Source of the DNA: Candidatus Pelagibacterales bacterium
GTDB lineage: Bacteria; Pseudomonadota; Alphaproteobacteria; TMED109
DNA: 52,485 nt
Direction of reading: 5' to 3'
Assembly: GCA_002715265.1 (NCBI GenBank)
Contig: PAYS01000031.1
Coordinates: 1-52,485 of the forward strand
Within the stretch, counting starts at the first letter, position 1, and every line of letters begins with the position of its first letter. This document shows, piece by piece, positions 39,172 through 50,562 of the stretch. The notes under the pieces were generated by a model. That model saw only the letters and a program-made list of their open reading frames with translations. It made no database searches and was not told the DNA's origin. A program made the translations under genes and the position numbers.

Positions 39172-40336
39172 TAAAAATTTCCCTTCCTATCAACATCCTT
39201 CTTATTTCACTAGTTCCAGCACCTATTTCATAAAGTTTTGAATCACGTAATAACCTAGCTACAGGATAATCATTAGTGTAACCATTTCCTCCTAATATTT
39301 GTATAGCCTCAAGTGTAATTTGTGTACTTTTTTCAGCTGCATATAAAATGGCGCCAGCAGAGTCTTTTCTAGTAGTCTCATTTCTATCACATGATTGAGC
39401 AACATTATAAACATAAGACTTACAAGCATTCATAGAAGTATAAATATCTGCTAACTTACCTTGTATTAATTGGAAACTTCCAATAGGCTGATCGAACTGT
39501 TTTCTCTCATGTACATAAGGAACTATAATATCCCAACAATTTTGCATAACACCTAAAGGACCACCTGCTAAAACAACCCTTTCATAATCTAGGCCACTCA
39601 TTAACACTCTTGCACCTTTATTAACTTCACCTAAAACATTTTCCTCTGGCACTATACAATCATTAAAAACAAGTTCACATGTATTTGATCCACGCATTCC
39701 TAATTTATCCAATTTTTCACCAGTAGAGAAACCTTTAAAACCTTTTTCTATCAAAAAAGCTGTAATTCCCTTAGATCCTGCATCTTTTTCTGTTTTTGCA
39801 TAAACAACTAAATAATCTGCATCTGGCCCATTAGTTATCCACATTTTAGAACCATTTAATATATAATGGTCACTTTTTTTAGATGCTAAAGTTTTCATAC
39901 CTACAACATCTGAGCCAGCAACTGACTCACTCATCGCTAAAGCTCCCACTTTATTTCCAGAAATTAAACCAGGTAAATATTTTTCTTTCTGTCTATCATT
40001 ACCATTAAGTCTAATTTGGTTTATACATAAATTTGAATGAGCTCCATAAGATAAACCTACAGAAGCAGAAGCTCTACTAATTTCCTCAACACATACAGTA
40101 TGCTCTAAATAACCTAAACCACTTCCACCCCACTTTTCTTCTACCGTAACTCCAAGTATTCCTAAATCTCCCATTTTTTTCCAAAGATCGGATGGAAAAT
40201 CATTATTCTTATCTATTTCAGCAGCTCTGGGAGCAATCTCATTTTTAGAAAAACTTGTTACAGATTCTCTAATCATTTCTGCTGTTTCACCTAAATTAAA
40301 ATTAAAATCTTCTGGCTTATTAGTAATCATATTCAC
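39158..40336 (-). CDS. liuA: Isovaleryl-CoA dehydrogenase
   Basis: [83 protein letters not shown]. Confidence 0.92.
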   Translation of the reverse strand: MNMITNKPEDFNFNLGETAEMIRESVTSFSKNEIAPRAAEIDKNNDFPSDLWKKMGDLGILGVTVEEKWGGSGLGYLEHTVCVEEISRASASVGLSYGAHSNLCINQIRLNGNDRQKEKYLPGLISGNKVGALAMSESVAGSDVVGMKTLASKKSDHYILNGSKMWITNGPDADYLVVYAKTEKDAGSKGITAFLIEKGFKGFSTGEKLDKLGMRGSNTCELVFNDCIVPEENVLGEVNKGARVLMSGLDYERVVLAGGPLGVMQNCWDIIVPYVHERKQFDQPIGSFQLIQGKLADIYTSMNACKSYVYNVAQSCDRNETTRKDSAGAILYAAEKSTQITLEAIQILGGNGYTNDYPVARLLRDSKLYEIGAGTSEIRRMLIGREIFNETI

Positions 40337-40349
40337 CTCTTATAAAAAA

Positions 40350-41753
40350 TTAATTAACAAGCATTAATTGAGCCAAACCTAAAAACACAAAGAAACCTAC
40401 TACATCTGTGACAGTAGTCAACAATATAGATGCTCCTAAAGCCGGATCTACTTTCAACTTTTGCAACATTATTGGAATAGATGCTCCAAAAAATCCTGCT
40501 ACTAACAAATTGAACATCATTGCTAATGCTATAACTATTCCTAATCCATGTTCGCCAAACCAAAGAGCAGCCACCAAACCCACTATAACAGCAAAAACTA
40601 TACCATTTATTAAACCAACCAAAATTTCCTTGCCAAATACTCTTAAAGAATTGGAAGGGTTTAGCTCTCTTGTAGCAATAGCTCTTACCGCCACTGTTAA
40701 AGTTTGCGTACCTGCATTTCCACCCATCGAAGCAACTATAGGCATTAAAACAGCTAATGCAACTATCTGCTTTATAGTACCTTCAAAAAAGCCTATAGAA
40801 ATAGAAGCTAATATAGCAGTAAGTAAGTTTATAAATAACCAAGAGAATCTACTTCTAGCAGTTTTCCATGCCGCCATATATAAATCAGTATCACCAGAAA
40901 CACCTGCAAGTTTAAGCATATCTTCTTCTGCCTCTTCTTGAATAACTTCCACAACATCATCTACTGTAATCATACCAATTAATCTGTTTCTAGCATTTAC
41001 CACAGGAGCAGAAGTTAAATCATATTTTTCAAATAAGTATGCAATATCCTCTTGATCTGTATTTACTTTTACAACTACAGGATCATCAATCATGATATCT
41101 GTAAGAACAATATTTCTCTTATTCCTCATTATTCTATGTAACGGAACAGTACCCACAGGAACATGTTTAGGATCAACAATAAATATGGAATAAAACTGAT
41201 CAGGAACTTTAACAGACCCTCTTAAATAATCTATTACTTGTCCTACATTCCAATATTTAGGAACAGCAACATAATCCCTTTGCATTAATCTACCTGCAGA
41301 CATTTCAGGAAATTCTAATGCTTGTCTTATAAGTTTTCTTTCTGCACTTGGTATTTGTTTTATTAAAGCTTCACGTCTATCAATATCAATATTTTCAATA
41401 ACATATACTGCCTCATCTGTATCCAGCTTACCAATTAAATCACCCAAGATTCCTGGTTTATAATTATCTAAAATTTCTGATAAAACTTGTTCATCTATTG
41501 AGGCCAAAACTTCAGCTGGTAAAGAATTTTCTAAACATACAGCCAATAACTTTCTATCTTCTTCAGATAATATTTCAAAGATATCCGCAATATCTGCGTG
41601 ATGTAAATTTAATACATTATTTTTTAAAAATTCAATATTTTCACTTCGAATATTATCTCTAATTTTTTCTAATTGATCTTTAGAAATACCAAAACCTTTA
41701 GCATTATTATTTTTTTTCTTTTTAGATTCTATAGTTTTAGAATTATTTGTCAT
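40350..41753 (-). CDS. mgtE: Magnesium transporter MgtE
   Basis: N-domain plus CBS repeats, then MPIVASMGGNAGTQTLTVAVRAIATREL and C-terminal TVTDVVGFFVFLGLA. Confidence 0.94.
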   Translation of the reverse strand: MTNNSKTIESKKKKNNNAKGFGISKDQLEKIRDNIRSENIEFLKNNVLNLHHADIADIFEILSEEDRKLLAVCLENSLPAEVLASIDEQVLSEILDNYKPGILGDLIGKLDTDEAVYVIENIDIDRREALIKQIPSAERKLIRQALEFPEMSAGRLMQRDYVAVPKYWNVGQVIDYLRGSVKVPDQFYSIFIVDPKHVPVGTVPLHRIMRNKRNIVLTDIMIDDPVVVKVNTDQEDIAYLFEKYDLTSAPVVNARNRLIGMITVDDVVEVIQEEAEEDMLKLAGVSGDTDLYMAAWKTARSRFSWLFINLLTAILASISIGFFEGTIKQIVALAVLMPIVASMGGNAGTQTLTVAVRAIATRELNPSNSLRVFGKEILVGLINGIVFAVIVGLVAALWFGEHGLGIVIALAMMFNLLVAGFFGASIPIMLQKLKVDPALGASILLTTVTDVVGFFVFLGLAQLMLVN

Positions 41754-41832
41754 TTTCCTAAAAATCCTATAGTTGAATGATAATATTATCTTTATTGTAG
41801 CTTTATAAGCAAAAATATTCTAGAGCTTAAAT

Positions 41833-42483
41833 ATGAAAAATAAATATATAGAATCATCATCTAATTTAATAAAATGGAAAACAAGTAGTAACTTAATTAA
41901 ATATAATGTCGCTATAGAAAATATGGGAAAATATATTAAAGATATTAAAAATAATAAATCTCCTGAAATTATATGGTTACTAGAACATCCTTCAATATAT
42001 ACCTGCGGAAGAAGTGCAAAAAATGATGATTTATTAAACACATATAATACGCCCGTAATAAATTCTGGAAGAGGCGGACAAGTTACATATCATGGGCCGG
42101 GTCAAAGAATAATTTATATTATGCTAAATTTACAGAATAGAGAAAAAGATGTTAAAAAATATATTCATACACTTGAAAATTGGATGATTATGTCTTTAAA
42201 GCAAATAAATATTAAAGCACATACAGCAGCAGATAGAATTGGCTTATGGGTAGAAGGTCCTAAAGGAGAATCAAAAATTGGAGCTATAGGTGTAAGAATT
42301 AGTAAATGGATTACAAGCCATGGCATATCTATAAATATAGACCCTGATTTATCTTTTTATAATGGAATTATACCCTGCGGACTAAATAACTATCCCGTTA
42401 CTTCTTTTAGAGAACTTGGATGTAATACAAAAATTACAGAATTTGATGAAATAATTAAAAAAACTATAAAAGACTTTTTTTAA
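41833..42483 (+). CDS. lipB: Lipoyl(octanoyl) transferase
   Basis: IIWLLEHPSIYTCGRSA, SGRGGQVTYHGPGQRIIYIMLNL, KIGAIGVRISKWITSHGISINIDPDLSFYNGIIPCGL. Confidence 0.95.
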   Translation: MKNKYIESSSNLIKWKTSSNLIKYNVAIENMGKYIKDIKNNKSPEIIWLLEHPSIYTCGRSAKNDDLLNTYNTPVINSGRGGQVTYHGPGQRIIYIMLNLQNREKDVKKYIHTLENWMIMSLKQINIKAHTAADRIGLWVEGPKGESKIGAIGVRISKWITSHGISINIDPDLSFYNGIIPCGLNNYPVTSFRELGCNTKITEFDEIIKKTIKDFF

Positions 42484-42484
42484 A

Positions 42485-44485
42485 TCACTCAAACTCAATA
42501 AGTTCTTGGTCAACAAAAACAGTATCCTCTTCTTTCACTTTAATTTTTTGTACTTTGGTATCTTTTTCAGCTTTAAGTATATTTTCCATTTTCATTGCAT
42601 CTAAAATGATTAAATCGTCACCTTGAGCAATTTCTTGCCCTTCTGCTACACAGACTTTAACTACTCTTCCTGGCATAGGTGATATTAATATTTTGGAAGA
42701 ATTTAAATTTTCTTTCACAGGAATTAATTTGGATAAGCTTAACTCAGGTTCAGTTTGAACTATTACAGATAAATCAAAGCCTGCATGTTTAATATTATAC
42801 CCAGATAATTCTCTCAAAATTTGCATGATATAATTATGCCCATTAAATAAAATATTAAGAATTGAAGAGCCATAATGCCAATTTACTATAATATTAAAAA
42901 TTTTATTTTCGAACTTTATACTCAATTTATGTTCAGAACTTTCTCTAGCAGATAATATTTTATATTCAAATTCATATATATCAGTATTTATAACAGTTAT
43001 TAGCTTATTGTATAAAGAAGCATTATTTTCCAAATTGTTCCTTCTATTTTCAATAGCTTCAATAGACATAGCTGCCAGTGCAATTAAATATTTTCTCTCT
43101 GTATCTTTTGAACTTCCATCATATCCTTTTGGATATTCTTGATCCAAAAATGCCGTAGTAATATTTCCTGATCTAAATTTATCATTTGTAATTACACTAT
43201 TTACAAAACTAATATTTGTATTCAAACCTTTTATTACAAATGAATCTAATGCTTCACTCAATTTTGAACATGCTTCTTTTCTATCGTTGCCATGGGTAAT
43301 TAACTTGGCTATCATAGGATCATAATACATGGAGATTTCACCCCCTTCTTCTACTCCGCTATCCAGTCTTACAACTTCATTGTCTGTTTTAGGAGGAATA
43401 AATGTTTTTACTCTTCCTATTGAAGGAGCAAAATTACGGATAGGGTCTTCAGCATAAACTCTAGCCTCTAAAGACCAACCATTTAACTTAATATCATTTT
43501 GAGTAATTTTCAAAGACTTATTAGCAGCTATATTTATCATATTTTCTACTATGTCTATTCCTGTAACCATTTCTGTGACAGGGTGCTCCACTTGTAGCCT
43601 GGTATTCATCTCTAAAAAATAAAAAGATTTATCATTTGAAGCAACAAACTCTACAGTACCTGCGCTAGAGTAATTTACAGCTTTAGCTAAACGCATAGCT
43701 TGTTCACCCATTTTTTTTCTCATCTCTTCATCAACTAATGGACTGGGACATTCTTCAATTACTTTTTGATGCCTCCTTTGTACAGAACACTCTCTTTCAC
43801 CTAAATATATAACATTTCCAAAATTATCTGCTAAAATCTGTATTTCAATATGCCTTGGTCCTTCAATAAATTTTTCAACAAATACTCTATCATCACCAAA
43901 TGAGTTTTTTGCTTCATTTTTAGCACTTTGAAAACCTGACTTTAATTCTTCTAAATTATAAGCGACCCTCATTCCTTTTCCACCACCACCAGCACTAGCT
44001 TTTATCATTACAGGAAAGCCAATCTTATTTGATGCTTCAATGGCACCTTTCAAATCTTTTATAGCACCCTTCGTTCCAGGAATAATATTTACCCCCGCTT
44101 TTTTAGCGATCTTTTTTGAAATAATTTTATCACCCATTGATTTTATGGCTTCTACGGAAGGACCAATAAATTTAATTTTAGATTTATTTAATGCTAAGCA
44201 AAACTCCGAATTTTCTGATAAAAAACCGTATCCAGGATGAACAGCATCTACTTTTGCTAATTTCGCTACCTTTATAATTTTTTCTATATTTAAATAACTT
44301 TTAGAAGACTCTGCTGGTCCTATATTATAAGCTTCATTCATAAATTTTAAATGTTTAGATTTTCTATCAGCATCAGAATAAATTCCTACCGTTTTTATAC
44401 CCATTTTTTTACAAGTAGAAGCTATTCTACATGCAATCTCACCTCTATTTGCAATTAATATTTTTTTGAACATTTTTTTTCTCAT
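42485..44485 (-). CDS. pccA: Propionyl-CoA carboxylase biotin-containing alpha subunit
   Basis: ILIANRGEIACRIASTCKKMG, GGGGKGMRVA, LEMNTRLQVEHPVTEMVTGID, biotinyl ILDAMKMENILKAE; paired with pccB. Confidence 0.93.
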   Translation of the reverse strand: MRKKMFKKILIANRGEIACRIASTCKKMGIKTVGIYSDADRKSKHLKFMNEAYNIGPAESSKSYLNIEKIIKVAKLAKVDAVHPGYGFLSENSEFCLALNKSKIKFIGPSVEAIKSMGDKIISKKIAKKAGVNIIPGTKGAIKDLKGAIEASNKIGFPVMIKASAGGGGKGMRVAYNLEELKSGFQSAKNEAKNSFGDDRVFVEKFIEGPRHIEIQILADNFGNVIYLGERECSVQRRHQKVIEECPSPLVDEEMRKKMGEQAMRLAKAVNYSSAGTVEFVASNDKSFYFLEMNTRLQVEHPVTEMVTGIDIVENMINIAANKSLKITQNDIKLNGWSLEARVYAEDPIRNFAPSIGRVKTFIPPKTDNEVVRLDSGVEEGGEISMYYDPMIAKLITHGNDRKEACSKLSEALDSFVIKGLNTNISFVNSVITNDKFRSGNITTAFLDQEYPKGYDGSSKDTERKYLIALAAMSIEAIENRRNNLENNASLYNKLITVINTDIYEFEYKILSARESSEHKLSIKFENKIFNIIVNWHYGSSILNILFNGHNYIMQILRELSGYNIKHAGFDLSVIVQTEPELSLSKLIPVKENLNSSKILISPMPGRVVKVCVAEGQEIAQGDDLIILDAMKMENILKAEKDTKVQKIKVKEEDTVFVDQELIEFE

Positions 44486-44488
44486 TAT

Positions 44489-46015
44489 TTATAGTGGAAT
44501 ATTACCGTGTTTCTTTTTAGGGTTTGTTAATTTTTTTGTTTTTAATAATTCCAAGGCTGAAGCTATTCTATACCTTGTATTACTAGGAGTTATTATATCA
44601 TCTAAGTACCCTCTAGAAGCCGCCACAAAAGGGTTTGAAAACTTTTCTTGATATTGATCAGTTTGTTTTTCAATTTCTTTTTCATTAGAACCTCTAAAAA
44701 TGATTTCTACCGCACCCTTTGCACCCATAACCGCTATTTCAGCAGTAGGCCATGCAAAATTAACATCTCCTCTTAAATGTTTGGATGCCATAACATCATA
44801 AGCACCTCCATAAGCTTTACGAGTTATTAACGTAACTTTAGGAACTGTAGCTTCGGCAAACGCATATAAAAGTTTAGCTCCATGTTTAATAATTCCTCCA
44901 TATTCTTGAACAGTACCAGGTAAAAAACCGGGAACATCTACTAAAGTAACTAAAGGTATATTAAAACTATCACAAAATCTTACAAATCTAGCACCTTTAC
45001 AAGATGAATCTATATCCAAACACCCTGCTAAAACCATTGGCTGATTAGCAATTATACCGACTGTACTTCCTGCAATCCTAGCAAAACCTATTACAATATT
45101 TTGAGCAAAATTTGGTTGTATTTCAAAAAAATCTTCTTCATCTACTAAAGTAAAAACTAATTCCTTAATATCATATGGGTTATTAGCATTACTCGGTATT
45201 AATGTGTCTAAATTATACGATTTTCTATCAATAGGATCATTAGTAAATCTTTTTGGGGGCTTGTCTTCATTTGACAATGGAAGAAAATCAATCATTCGTC
45301 TGGCTTGCTTTAATAAAGTTAAATCATCAGAAAAAGCTAAATCTGCCACTCCTGATTTCTTAGTATGACTTCCTGCACCACCAAGCTCTTCAGCTGAAAC
45401 ACTTTCATGTGTTACAGTTTTCACAACATCTGGACCAGTAACAAACATATATGACGAATCCTCAACCATAAATATAAAATCTGTTATTGCTGGAGAATAT
45501 ACGGCTCCTCCTGCACAAGGGCCCATAATTAATGATATTTGAGGAATAAAACCAGATGCTAATACATTCCTTTGAAAAACTTCGGCATACCCTCCTAAAG
45601 AAGCTACTCCTTCTTGAATTCGAGCTCCACCAGAATCATTTAGACCAATTACTGGACATCCAATTTTCATAGCTTGATCTAATATTTTACAAATCTTTTC
45701 AGCATGAGCCTCACTTAAAGATCCTCCATATACAGTAAAATCTTGACTATATATCATTACAGGCCTGCCATTGACTTTACATGTGCCAGTAACTACTCCA
45801 TCACCAGGTATTTTATTTTTTTCCATCCCAAAGTCAGAAGACCTATGCTCTACAAACATATCATATTCAATAAAAGTATTTTTATCTGCAAAAACTTCTA
45901 TTCTCTCTCTTGCGCTAAGTTTTCCTTTAGCGTGTTGGGATTCAAGTCTTTTTAAACCTCCTGCTAATTTTGCTTTATTCTTTTTGTTTTTTAACTCTTC
46001 TGCAATATTTTTCAA
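44489..46015 (-). CDS. pccB: Propionyl-CoA carboxylase beta subunit
   Basis: [80 protein letters not shown]. Confidence 0.95.
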   Translation of the reverse strand: MKNIAEELKNKKNKAKLAGGLKRLESQHAKGKLSARERIEVFADKNTFIEYDMFVEHRSSDFGMEKNKIPGDGVVTGTCKVNGRPVMIYSQDFTVYGGSLSEAHAEKICKILDQAMKIGCPVIGLNDSGGARIQEGVASLGGYAEVFQRNVLASGFIPQISLIMGPCAGGAVYSPAITDFIFMVEDSSYMFVTGPDVVKTVTHESVSAEELGGAGSHTKKSGVADLAFSDDLTLLKQARRMIDFLPLSNEDKPPKRFTNDPIDRKSYNLDTLIPSNANNPYDIKELVFTLVDEEDFFEIQPNFAQNIVIGFARIAGSTVGIIANQPMVLAGCLDIDSSCKGARFVRFCDSFNIPLVTLVDVPGFLPGTVQEYGGIIKHGAKLLYAFAEATVPKVTLITRKAYGGAYDVMASKHLRGDVNFAWPTAEIAVMGAKGAVEIIFRGSNEKEIEKQTDQYQEKFSNPFVAASRGYLDDIITPSNTRYRIASALELLKTKKLTNPKKKHGNIPL

Positions 46016-46039
46016 TTATTTATCCCTATAAAATAAAAC

Positions 46040-46735
46040 TCAATTTTTAATTGAATCAAAATAATATTTAACAAGCTTTATATCAAGCTTAATCGAATTC
46101 AATCTTGAATAAGCTTCTTTATCTTTACCCCAGATTGATGCTTGGAATAATTCTTCTAAAAAACTGAACCTAAATGCTTGATTATAATTTATCTTAGATT
46201 CTATCAGAGCAATAGAAATTATTAGAGAATTAGTTAAACTTGTAAGACTTATTAAGGCTGACAACTCATATATACTAAATTTATTTATATAACTATTTAA
46301 AAGTCTATTTTTGTCTAAGGAATAATTTTGTATTTGTAAATTTGATGAATGTTTTAAATCTAAATCGAACTTCTCATTTATCCATAAAATTAGTGGTTCC
46401 CAGTATTTTTTTTGTTTTGAATATAACTTTTCTTGATTATCAGAGATAAAAACTATAGTGTCTGTGCTTAAAACTTGCAATACCTCTTTTATATATTTTT
46501 GTTTATTTAAAGCAACTTTATCAATAGCAGTATATGTTATTTTTATTTCATCTATGATTTTGTTTTTATTATTTTTTTTTAATCTTTTTACAAGAAGCTT
46601 TGCACTTTTAAGATTAGGTAAATCAATTGAATTTCCTTTAGGAGTTTTAATACAGACACCATTTAATACAATTTTATATAATCCATTATCATTATTTAAA
46701 ATTTCATAATCTTTTTTTTTAGCTAAAGATTTCAT
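46040..46735 (-). CDS. ATP12 family chaperone protein (F1-ATPase assembly)
   Basis: Divergent ATP12-like protein: YKIVLNGVCIKTPKGNSIDLPN, YWEPLILWINEKFDLDL, and placement between pccB and rluC. Confidence 0.75.
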   Translation of the reverse strand: MKSLAKKKDYEILNNDNGLYKIVLNGVCIKTPKGNSIDLPNLKSAKLLVKRLKKNNKNKIIDEIKITYTAIDKVALNKQKYIKEVLQVLSTDTIVFISDNQEKLYSKQKKYWEPLILWINEKFDLDLKHSSNLQIQNYSLDKNRLLNSYINKFSIYELSALISLTSLTNSLIISIALIESKINYNQAFRFSFLEELFQASIWGKDKEAYSRLNSIKLDIKLVKYYFDSIKN

Positions 46736-46746
46736 TATTTTCTATA

Positions 46747-47721
46747 TCATTCCTCAATAAAATTTAATAAATTTAACTCTTTAAGTATATTTTTCATATG
46801 AACTGGAATAGGAGAGACTATTCTCACAGTTTCATCTTGACAGTCTGGCAAACCTATTTCTTTCGCGTGCAAATGCATTTGGTCCATAAATTTATCTAAT
46901 GAACCAATTTTGTTTTTCATTATGTTATATTTTTTGTCTCCTAAAATGTTACAACCTAAGGAGTTACAATGGGCTCTAATTTGGTGTTTTCTTCCTGTTT
47001 TGGGTTCAAACTCTACTAAACTAATTTTTATTTTTTTGTATTTTCCTTTCCATAAAACTGTATATTTAGTTATTGCCTCTTTTCCACTAGAAATATAAGA
47101 TGTCCTTTCAAAATTTTTACTTTTTACCTCGGCCAAAGGAAGATTAATGCTTCCTTTAATTTTTGGAAGATGACCAACTATTAAAGCCCAATAGATCTTA
47201 TTAATATTTCTATTTTTAAAAGCATGCCCTAATCTTTTAGTTGTTTCTGGATTTCTAGACAATACTAGAACTCCACTAGTATCTTTATCTAAACGATGAA
47301 GTAATTGAGGCCTATATGGAGAGTCAAACCTAAAATAATCTAGCTTATTGTCTATATGATTTTTAATTTTTGACCCCCCTTGTACCGCTACTCCTGAAGG
47401 TTTATTAATAACTAAAATATCCTTATCTTTATAAATTATATTATTGTCAATTATATCTTGCCAAAATTTATCTAAAGGTTGAAAAACTATATATTTTCTT
47501 TTATTTATTATTCTATAAACATATGGAACCCTTATTAAATTTCCTAATTCAAGTCTTTTTGAACCAACTACTCTTTTACCGTCCACTCTAATTTGACCAG
47601 TACGAATTAATTTTTGAATATTCAAGAAATTTAAATTTTTAAACCTAAGCTGTAAAAATTTGTCTAAGCGCAAGCCTAGATCTTTTTCTTTTATTTCTAT
47701 AGGTTTATGATTTAAAGACAT
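46747..47721 (-). CDS. rluC: RluA/RluC-family 23S rRNA pseudouridine synthase
   Basis: N-terminal S4-like domain; ILVINKPSGVAVQGG, LLHRLDKDTSGVLVLSRN, FEPKTGRKHQIRAHCNSLGCNILGDKKY. Confidence 0.92.
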   Translation of the reverse strand: MSLNHKPIEIKEKDLGLRLDKFLQLRFKNLNFLNIQKLIRTGQIRVDGKRVVGSKRLELGNLIRVPYVYRIINKRKYIVFQPLDKFWQDIIDNNIIYKDKDILVINKPSGVAVQGGSKIKNHIDNKLDYFRFDSPYRPQLLHRLDKDTSGVLVLSRNPETTKRLGHAFKNRNINKIYWALIVGHLPKIKGSINLPLAEVKSKNFERTSYISSGKEAITKYTVLWKGKYKKIKISLVEFEPKTGRKHQIRAHCNSLGCNILGDKKYNIMKNKIGSLDKFMDQMHLHAKEIGLPDCQDETVRIVSPIPVHMKNILKELNLLNFIEE

Positions 47722-47726
47722 AGCAA

Positions 47727-48113
47727 TTAACCAAAAATTTTATAAAAATAAATACCTAAAATTAAACCAATTATCGATAGAAATACAGATGAAATAATAA
47801 ATAATCCAGCCATACTAATGTTGCCCTTTTCAATCATCAAAAATGCCTCAAGAGAAAAAGCAGAAAAAGTGGTAAAAGAACCAAGTACTCCAGCTTGTAA
47901 AAATAATTTCAAATTGTCCGAAAAGTATGTGCTCTTTAATAAAGACTCATATAGCAGCCCTAGTATTAATGAACCAATAATATTACATATAAGAATTCCA
48001 AAAGGAAAATTGCTTCCTGTTAAGTTATCAATATTTTTAGATAAAAAATACCTCGCTAAAGCACCTAATGCTCCTCCAAATGCAATAGAAAAAAACATTT
48101 GCATGCAACACAC
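47727..48113 (-). CDS. crcB: Fluoride efflux transporter CrcB
   Basis: GGALGALARYFLS, NFPFGILICNIIGSLILGLL, GVLGSFTTFSAFSLEAF. Confidence 0.93.
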   Translation of the reverse strand: MCCMQMFFSIAFGGALGALARYFLSKNIDNLTGSNFPFGILICNIIGSLILGLLYESLLKSTYFSDNLKLFLQAGVLGSFTTFSAFSLEAFLMIEKGNISMAGLFIISSVFLSIIGLILGIYFYKIFG

Positions 48114-48180
48114 CCCTATTTATAAAAATACTTAAAAATATTTATACTTAATAGAAATATAACTAAAATAATAAAAAATC

Positions 48181-48615
48181 TTAAACTTGACCTTCAGTTT
48201 CTTGAGAATTGTCTTCTTTTTCAATAACTGGCCCGCTATCCTTGCCTTTAGCCTCAATATTTCTATCAACTAGCTCTATGTATGCCATCGGAGCATTATC
48301 ACCATACCTCTTTCCAGCTTTAATAATACGGGTATATCCTCCTCTTCTATCTGCATACCTTTCTGCTATTTCTCCGAATAACTTATCGACTTGTGCATCA
48401 GGAGACAACCTTGAAATAGCATTCCTTCTAGCATGTAAACTACCTTTTTTACCTAATGTAATTAATTTTTCTACAATTGGCCTTAATTCTTTAGCCTTAG
48501 CTACTGTGGTCCTTATTTGTTCATGCTTAATTAAGGCAGTTGACATGTTAGCAAACATAGCTTTCCTGTGAGAACTCGTTCTATTTAATTTTCGATGTGC
48601 TAATTTATGTCTCAT
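48181..48615 (-). CDS. rplQ: 50S ribosomal protein L17
   Basis: [58 protein letters not shown]. Confidence 0.98.
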   Translation of the reverse strand: MRHKLAHRKLNRTSSHRKAMFANMSTALIKHEQIRTTVAKAKELRPIVEKLITLGKKGSLHARRNAISRLSPDAQVDKLFGEIAERYADRRGGYTRIIKAGKRYGDNAPMAYIELVDRNIEAKGKDSGPVIEKEDNSQETEGQV

Positions 48616-48636
48616 AACTATTCCTCTAGTCGATTA

Positions 48637-49653
48637 TTAAAAATGATCATCTATTTTTTTTGCTAATTGTTCAATATTCTCTGGAGGCCATTCAGGAATA
48701 ATTTGTCCCAAATTTAATCCCATATTAGTTAAAACCTCTTTTATTTCATTCAATGATTTTCTTCCAAAATTAGGCGTTCTTAACATTTCTGATTCAGATT
48801 TTTGAACAAGATCACCTATATAAACAATATTATCATTTTTTAAACAATTAGCAGATCTAACTGAAAGTTCCAGCTCTTCTACCTTTCTTAAAAGATGAGG
48901 GTTCATAAGAGACTCTGGAGTAGGCTCCTCTTCAACAACTTCTGGTTGCGGATCTTCAAAATTAACAAACTTACCTAATTGATCCATCAAAATTCTTGCA
49001 GATAAAGCCGTGGCATCTTCTGGTGTGATGGTTCCATCCGTCTCGATATCTAACAATAATTTATCATAATCTGTATCTTGCCCGACCCTAGCATTTTCTA
49101 TTTTATACGAAACTGTTTTAATAGGACTAAATATTGCATCTATTGGAATTAATCCTATTGAAGCATCTTCAGGTTTATTCTTTTGAGCTGGCTGATAACC
49201 TCTACCTGTATTAATTGTAAAATCAATATTCAAAGTTGCTTCTTTGTCTAAATGACATAATACTAAATCAGGATTCATTATTTCCACATTAGCATTACTT
49301 TGTATCATCCCTGCTGTAACTTCACACGGACCTGTAGCTTCTAGAATAACATTAGTTTTTCCATCTATAAATGATTTAACTGCTATATTTTTTACATTTA
49401 ATATAATATCTACCACATCTTCACGAACTCCAGAAATACTTGAAAACTCATGCAAAACATTTTCAATTTTTATAGCAGTTACGGCAGCGCCTTGAAGTGA
49501 AGATAATAAAACTCTTCTAAGTGAGTTACCTAGTGTAAGCCCATAACCCTTCTCTATAGGTTCTGCAACTACAGTTCCTTTAACGTCACCTCCCTTAGCA
49601 GTTATTACAACATTTGAAGGCTTAATCATATCATTCCAGTTTTTTTCTATCAC
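48637..49653 (-). CDS. rpoA: DNA-directed RNA polymerase subunit alpha
   Basis: [43 protein letters not shown]; alpha-[51 protein letters not shown]. Confidence 0.98.
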   Translation of the reverse strand: MIEKNWNDMIKPSNVVITAKGGDVKGTVVAEPIEKGYGLTLGNSLRRVLLSSLQGAAVTAIKIENVLHEFSSISGVREDVVDIILNVKNIAVKSFIDGKTNVILEATGPCEVTAGMIQSNANVEIMNPDLVLCHLDKEATLNIDFTINTGRGYQPAQKNKPEDASIGLIPIDAIFSPIKTVSYKIENARVGQDTDYDKLLLDIETDGTITPEDATALSARILMDQLGKFVNFEDPQPEVVEEEPTPESLMNPHLLRKVEELELSVRSANCLKNDNIVYIGDLVQKSESEMLRTPNFGRKSLNEIKEVLTNMGLNLGQIIPEWPPENIEQLAKKIDDHF

Positions 49654-49705
49654 TATTAATTCCTTAAGTTTTATAATTAAATTTTATATATTAGCTTAAT
49701 TGTAA

Positions 49706-50092
49706 TTATACTCTTCTTCTTTTTGGAGGCCTACAACCATTATGAGGAATAGGTGTAACATCCCTTATAGTAGTCACCGTAAATCCTATTGTTTGCAGTG
49801 CTCTCAAAGCAGATTCTCTTCCAGCCCCAGGCCCACTTACTTCTACTTCTAAAACTTTTAAACCATGTTCTTGAGCCTTTTTACCCGCATCTTCAGCCGC
49901 TAATTGTGCTGCAAAAGGTGTTGATTTTCTTGAACCTTTAAAACCTTGTGTACCCGCAGAAGACCAAGAAACAGTATTTCCTTGATGATCTGTAATTGTA
50001 ATAATAGTGTTATTAAAAGTAGAATTTACATGTGCTACTCCAGATGTAATATTCTTCTTTTCTTTTTTCTTTTTAGTTTCTTTTACAGCCAT
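49706..50092 (-). CDS. rpsK: 30S ribosomal protein S11
   Basis: [49 protein letters not shown]...[18 protein letters not shown] at 50092 chosen; the ORF-track start at 50161 lies inside rpsM. Confidence 0.97.
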   Translation of the reverse strand: MAVKETKKKKEKKNITSGVAHVNSTFNNTIITITDHQGNTVSWSSAGTQGFKGSRKSTPFAAQLAAEDAGKKAQEHGLKVLEVEVSGPGAGRESALRALQTIGFTVTTIRDVTPIPHNGCRPPKRRRV

Positions 50093-50105
50093 AACTATTC
50101 CTTCA

Positions 50106-50474
50106 CTAAACGGTTTTTTTATTTGCAATTGCCATATTTCTTCCTTTACGAGTTCTGGCATTCGTCTTAGTTCTTTGCCCTCTCACTGGCAAACCTTTTC
50201 TATGTCTAACACCTTTGTAACAACCTGAGTCCCTTAGTCTTTTAATATTCATAGAAATTATACTTCTCAAGTCACCTTCTAGAGTCATTTTTGCAGTTAA
50301 ATCTCTCAGTTTATCTAATTCTACCTCTGTTAATTCATTAACTCTCCTAGATTTAGGCACTCCAGCTTCTTCAATTATTTTTGAAGCAGTATTCTTACCA
50401 ATTCCATATATATAGGTTAGAGCTATTTCTACTCTTTTACCTGTTGGAACATTTACTCCTGAAATTCTTGCCAA
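50106..50474 (-). CDS. rpsM: 30S ribosomal protein S13
   Basis: [33 protein letters not shown]...[28 protein letters not shown]. Confidence 0.98.
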   Translation of the reverse strand: MARISGVNVPTGKRVEIALTYIYGIGKNTASKIIEEAGVPKSRRVNELTEVELDKLRDLTAKMTLEGDLRSIISMNIKRLRDSGCYKGVRHRKGLPVRGQRTKTNARTRKGRNMAIANKKTV

Positions 50475-50523
50475 TACATCCTCCTATTTATTCTCAAAAT
50501 CACTGAATAGCTCGAGATTGGCG

Positions 50524-50551
50524 ATTATATTCACCTCAGCGAGCAAGTCAA
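50524..50551 (-). promoter_or_regulatory. Sigma-70-type promoter for rpsM-rpsK-rpoA-rplQ
   Basis: Minus strand TTGACT - 16 nt - TATAAT (50551 to 50524), between adk and rpsM and upstream of the rpsM AGGAGG ribosome-binding site. Confidence 0.7.
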
Positions 50552-50562
50552 CGATAACTATC

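Noticed and set aside
40408-40941. 177-aa plus-strand ORF
   Set aside because: Antisense to the mgtE membrane domain; shadow ORF.
48114-48180. Possible fluoride riboswitch associated with crcB
   Set aside because: crcB is on the minus strand, so this gap (48114-48180) is its upstream region. It is short and very AT-rich, with no recognisable crcB-motif RNA features.
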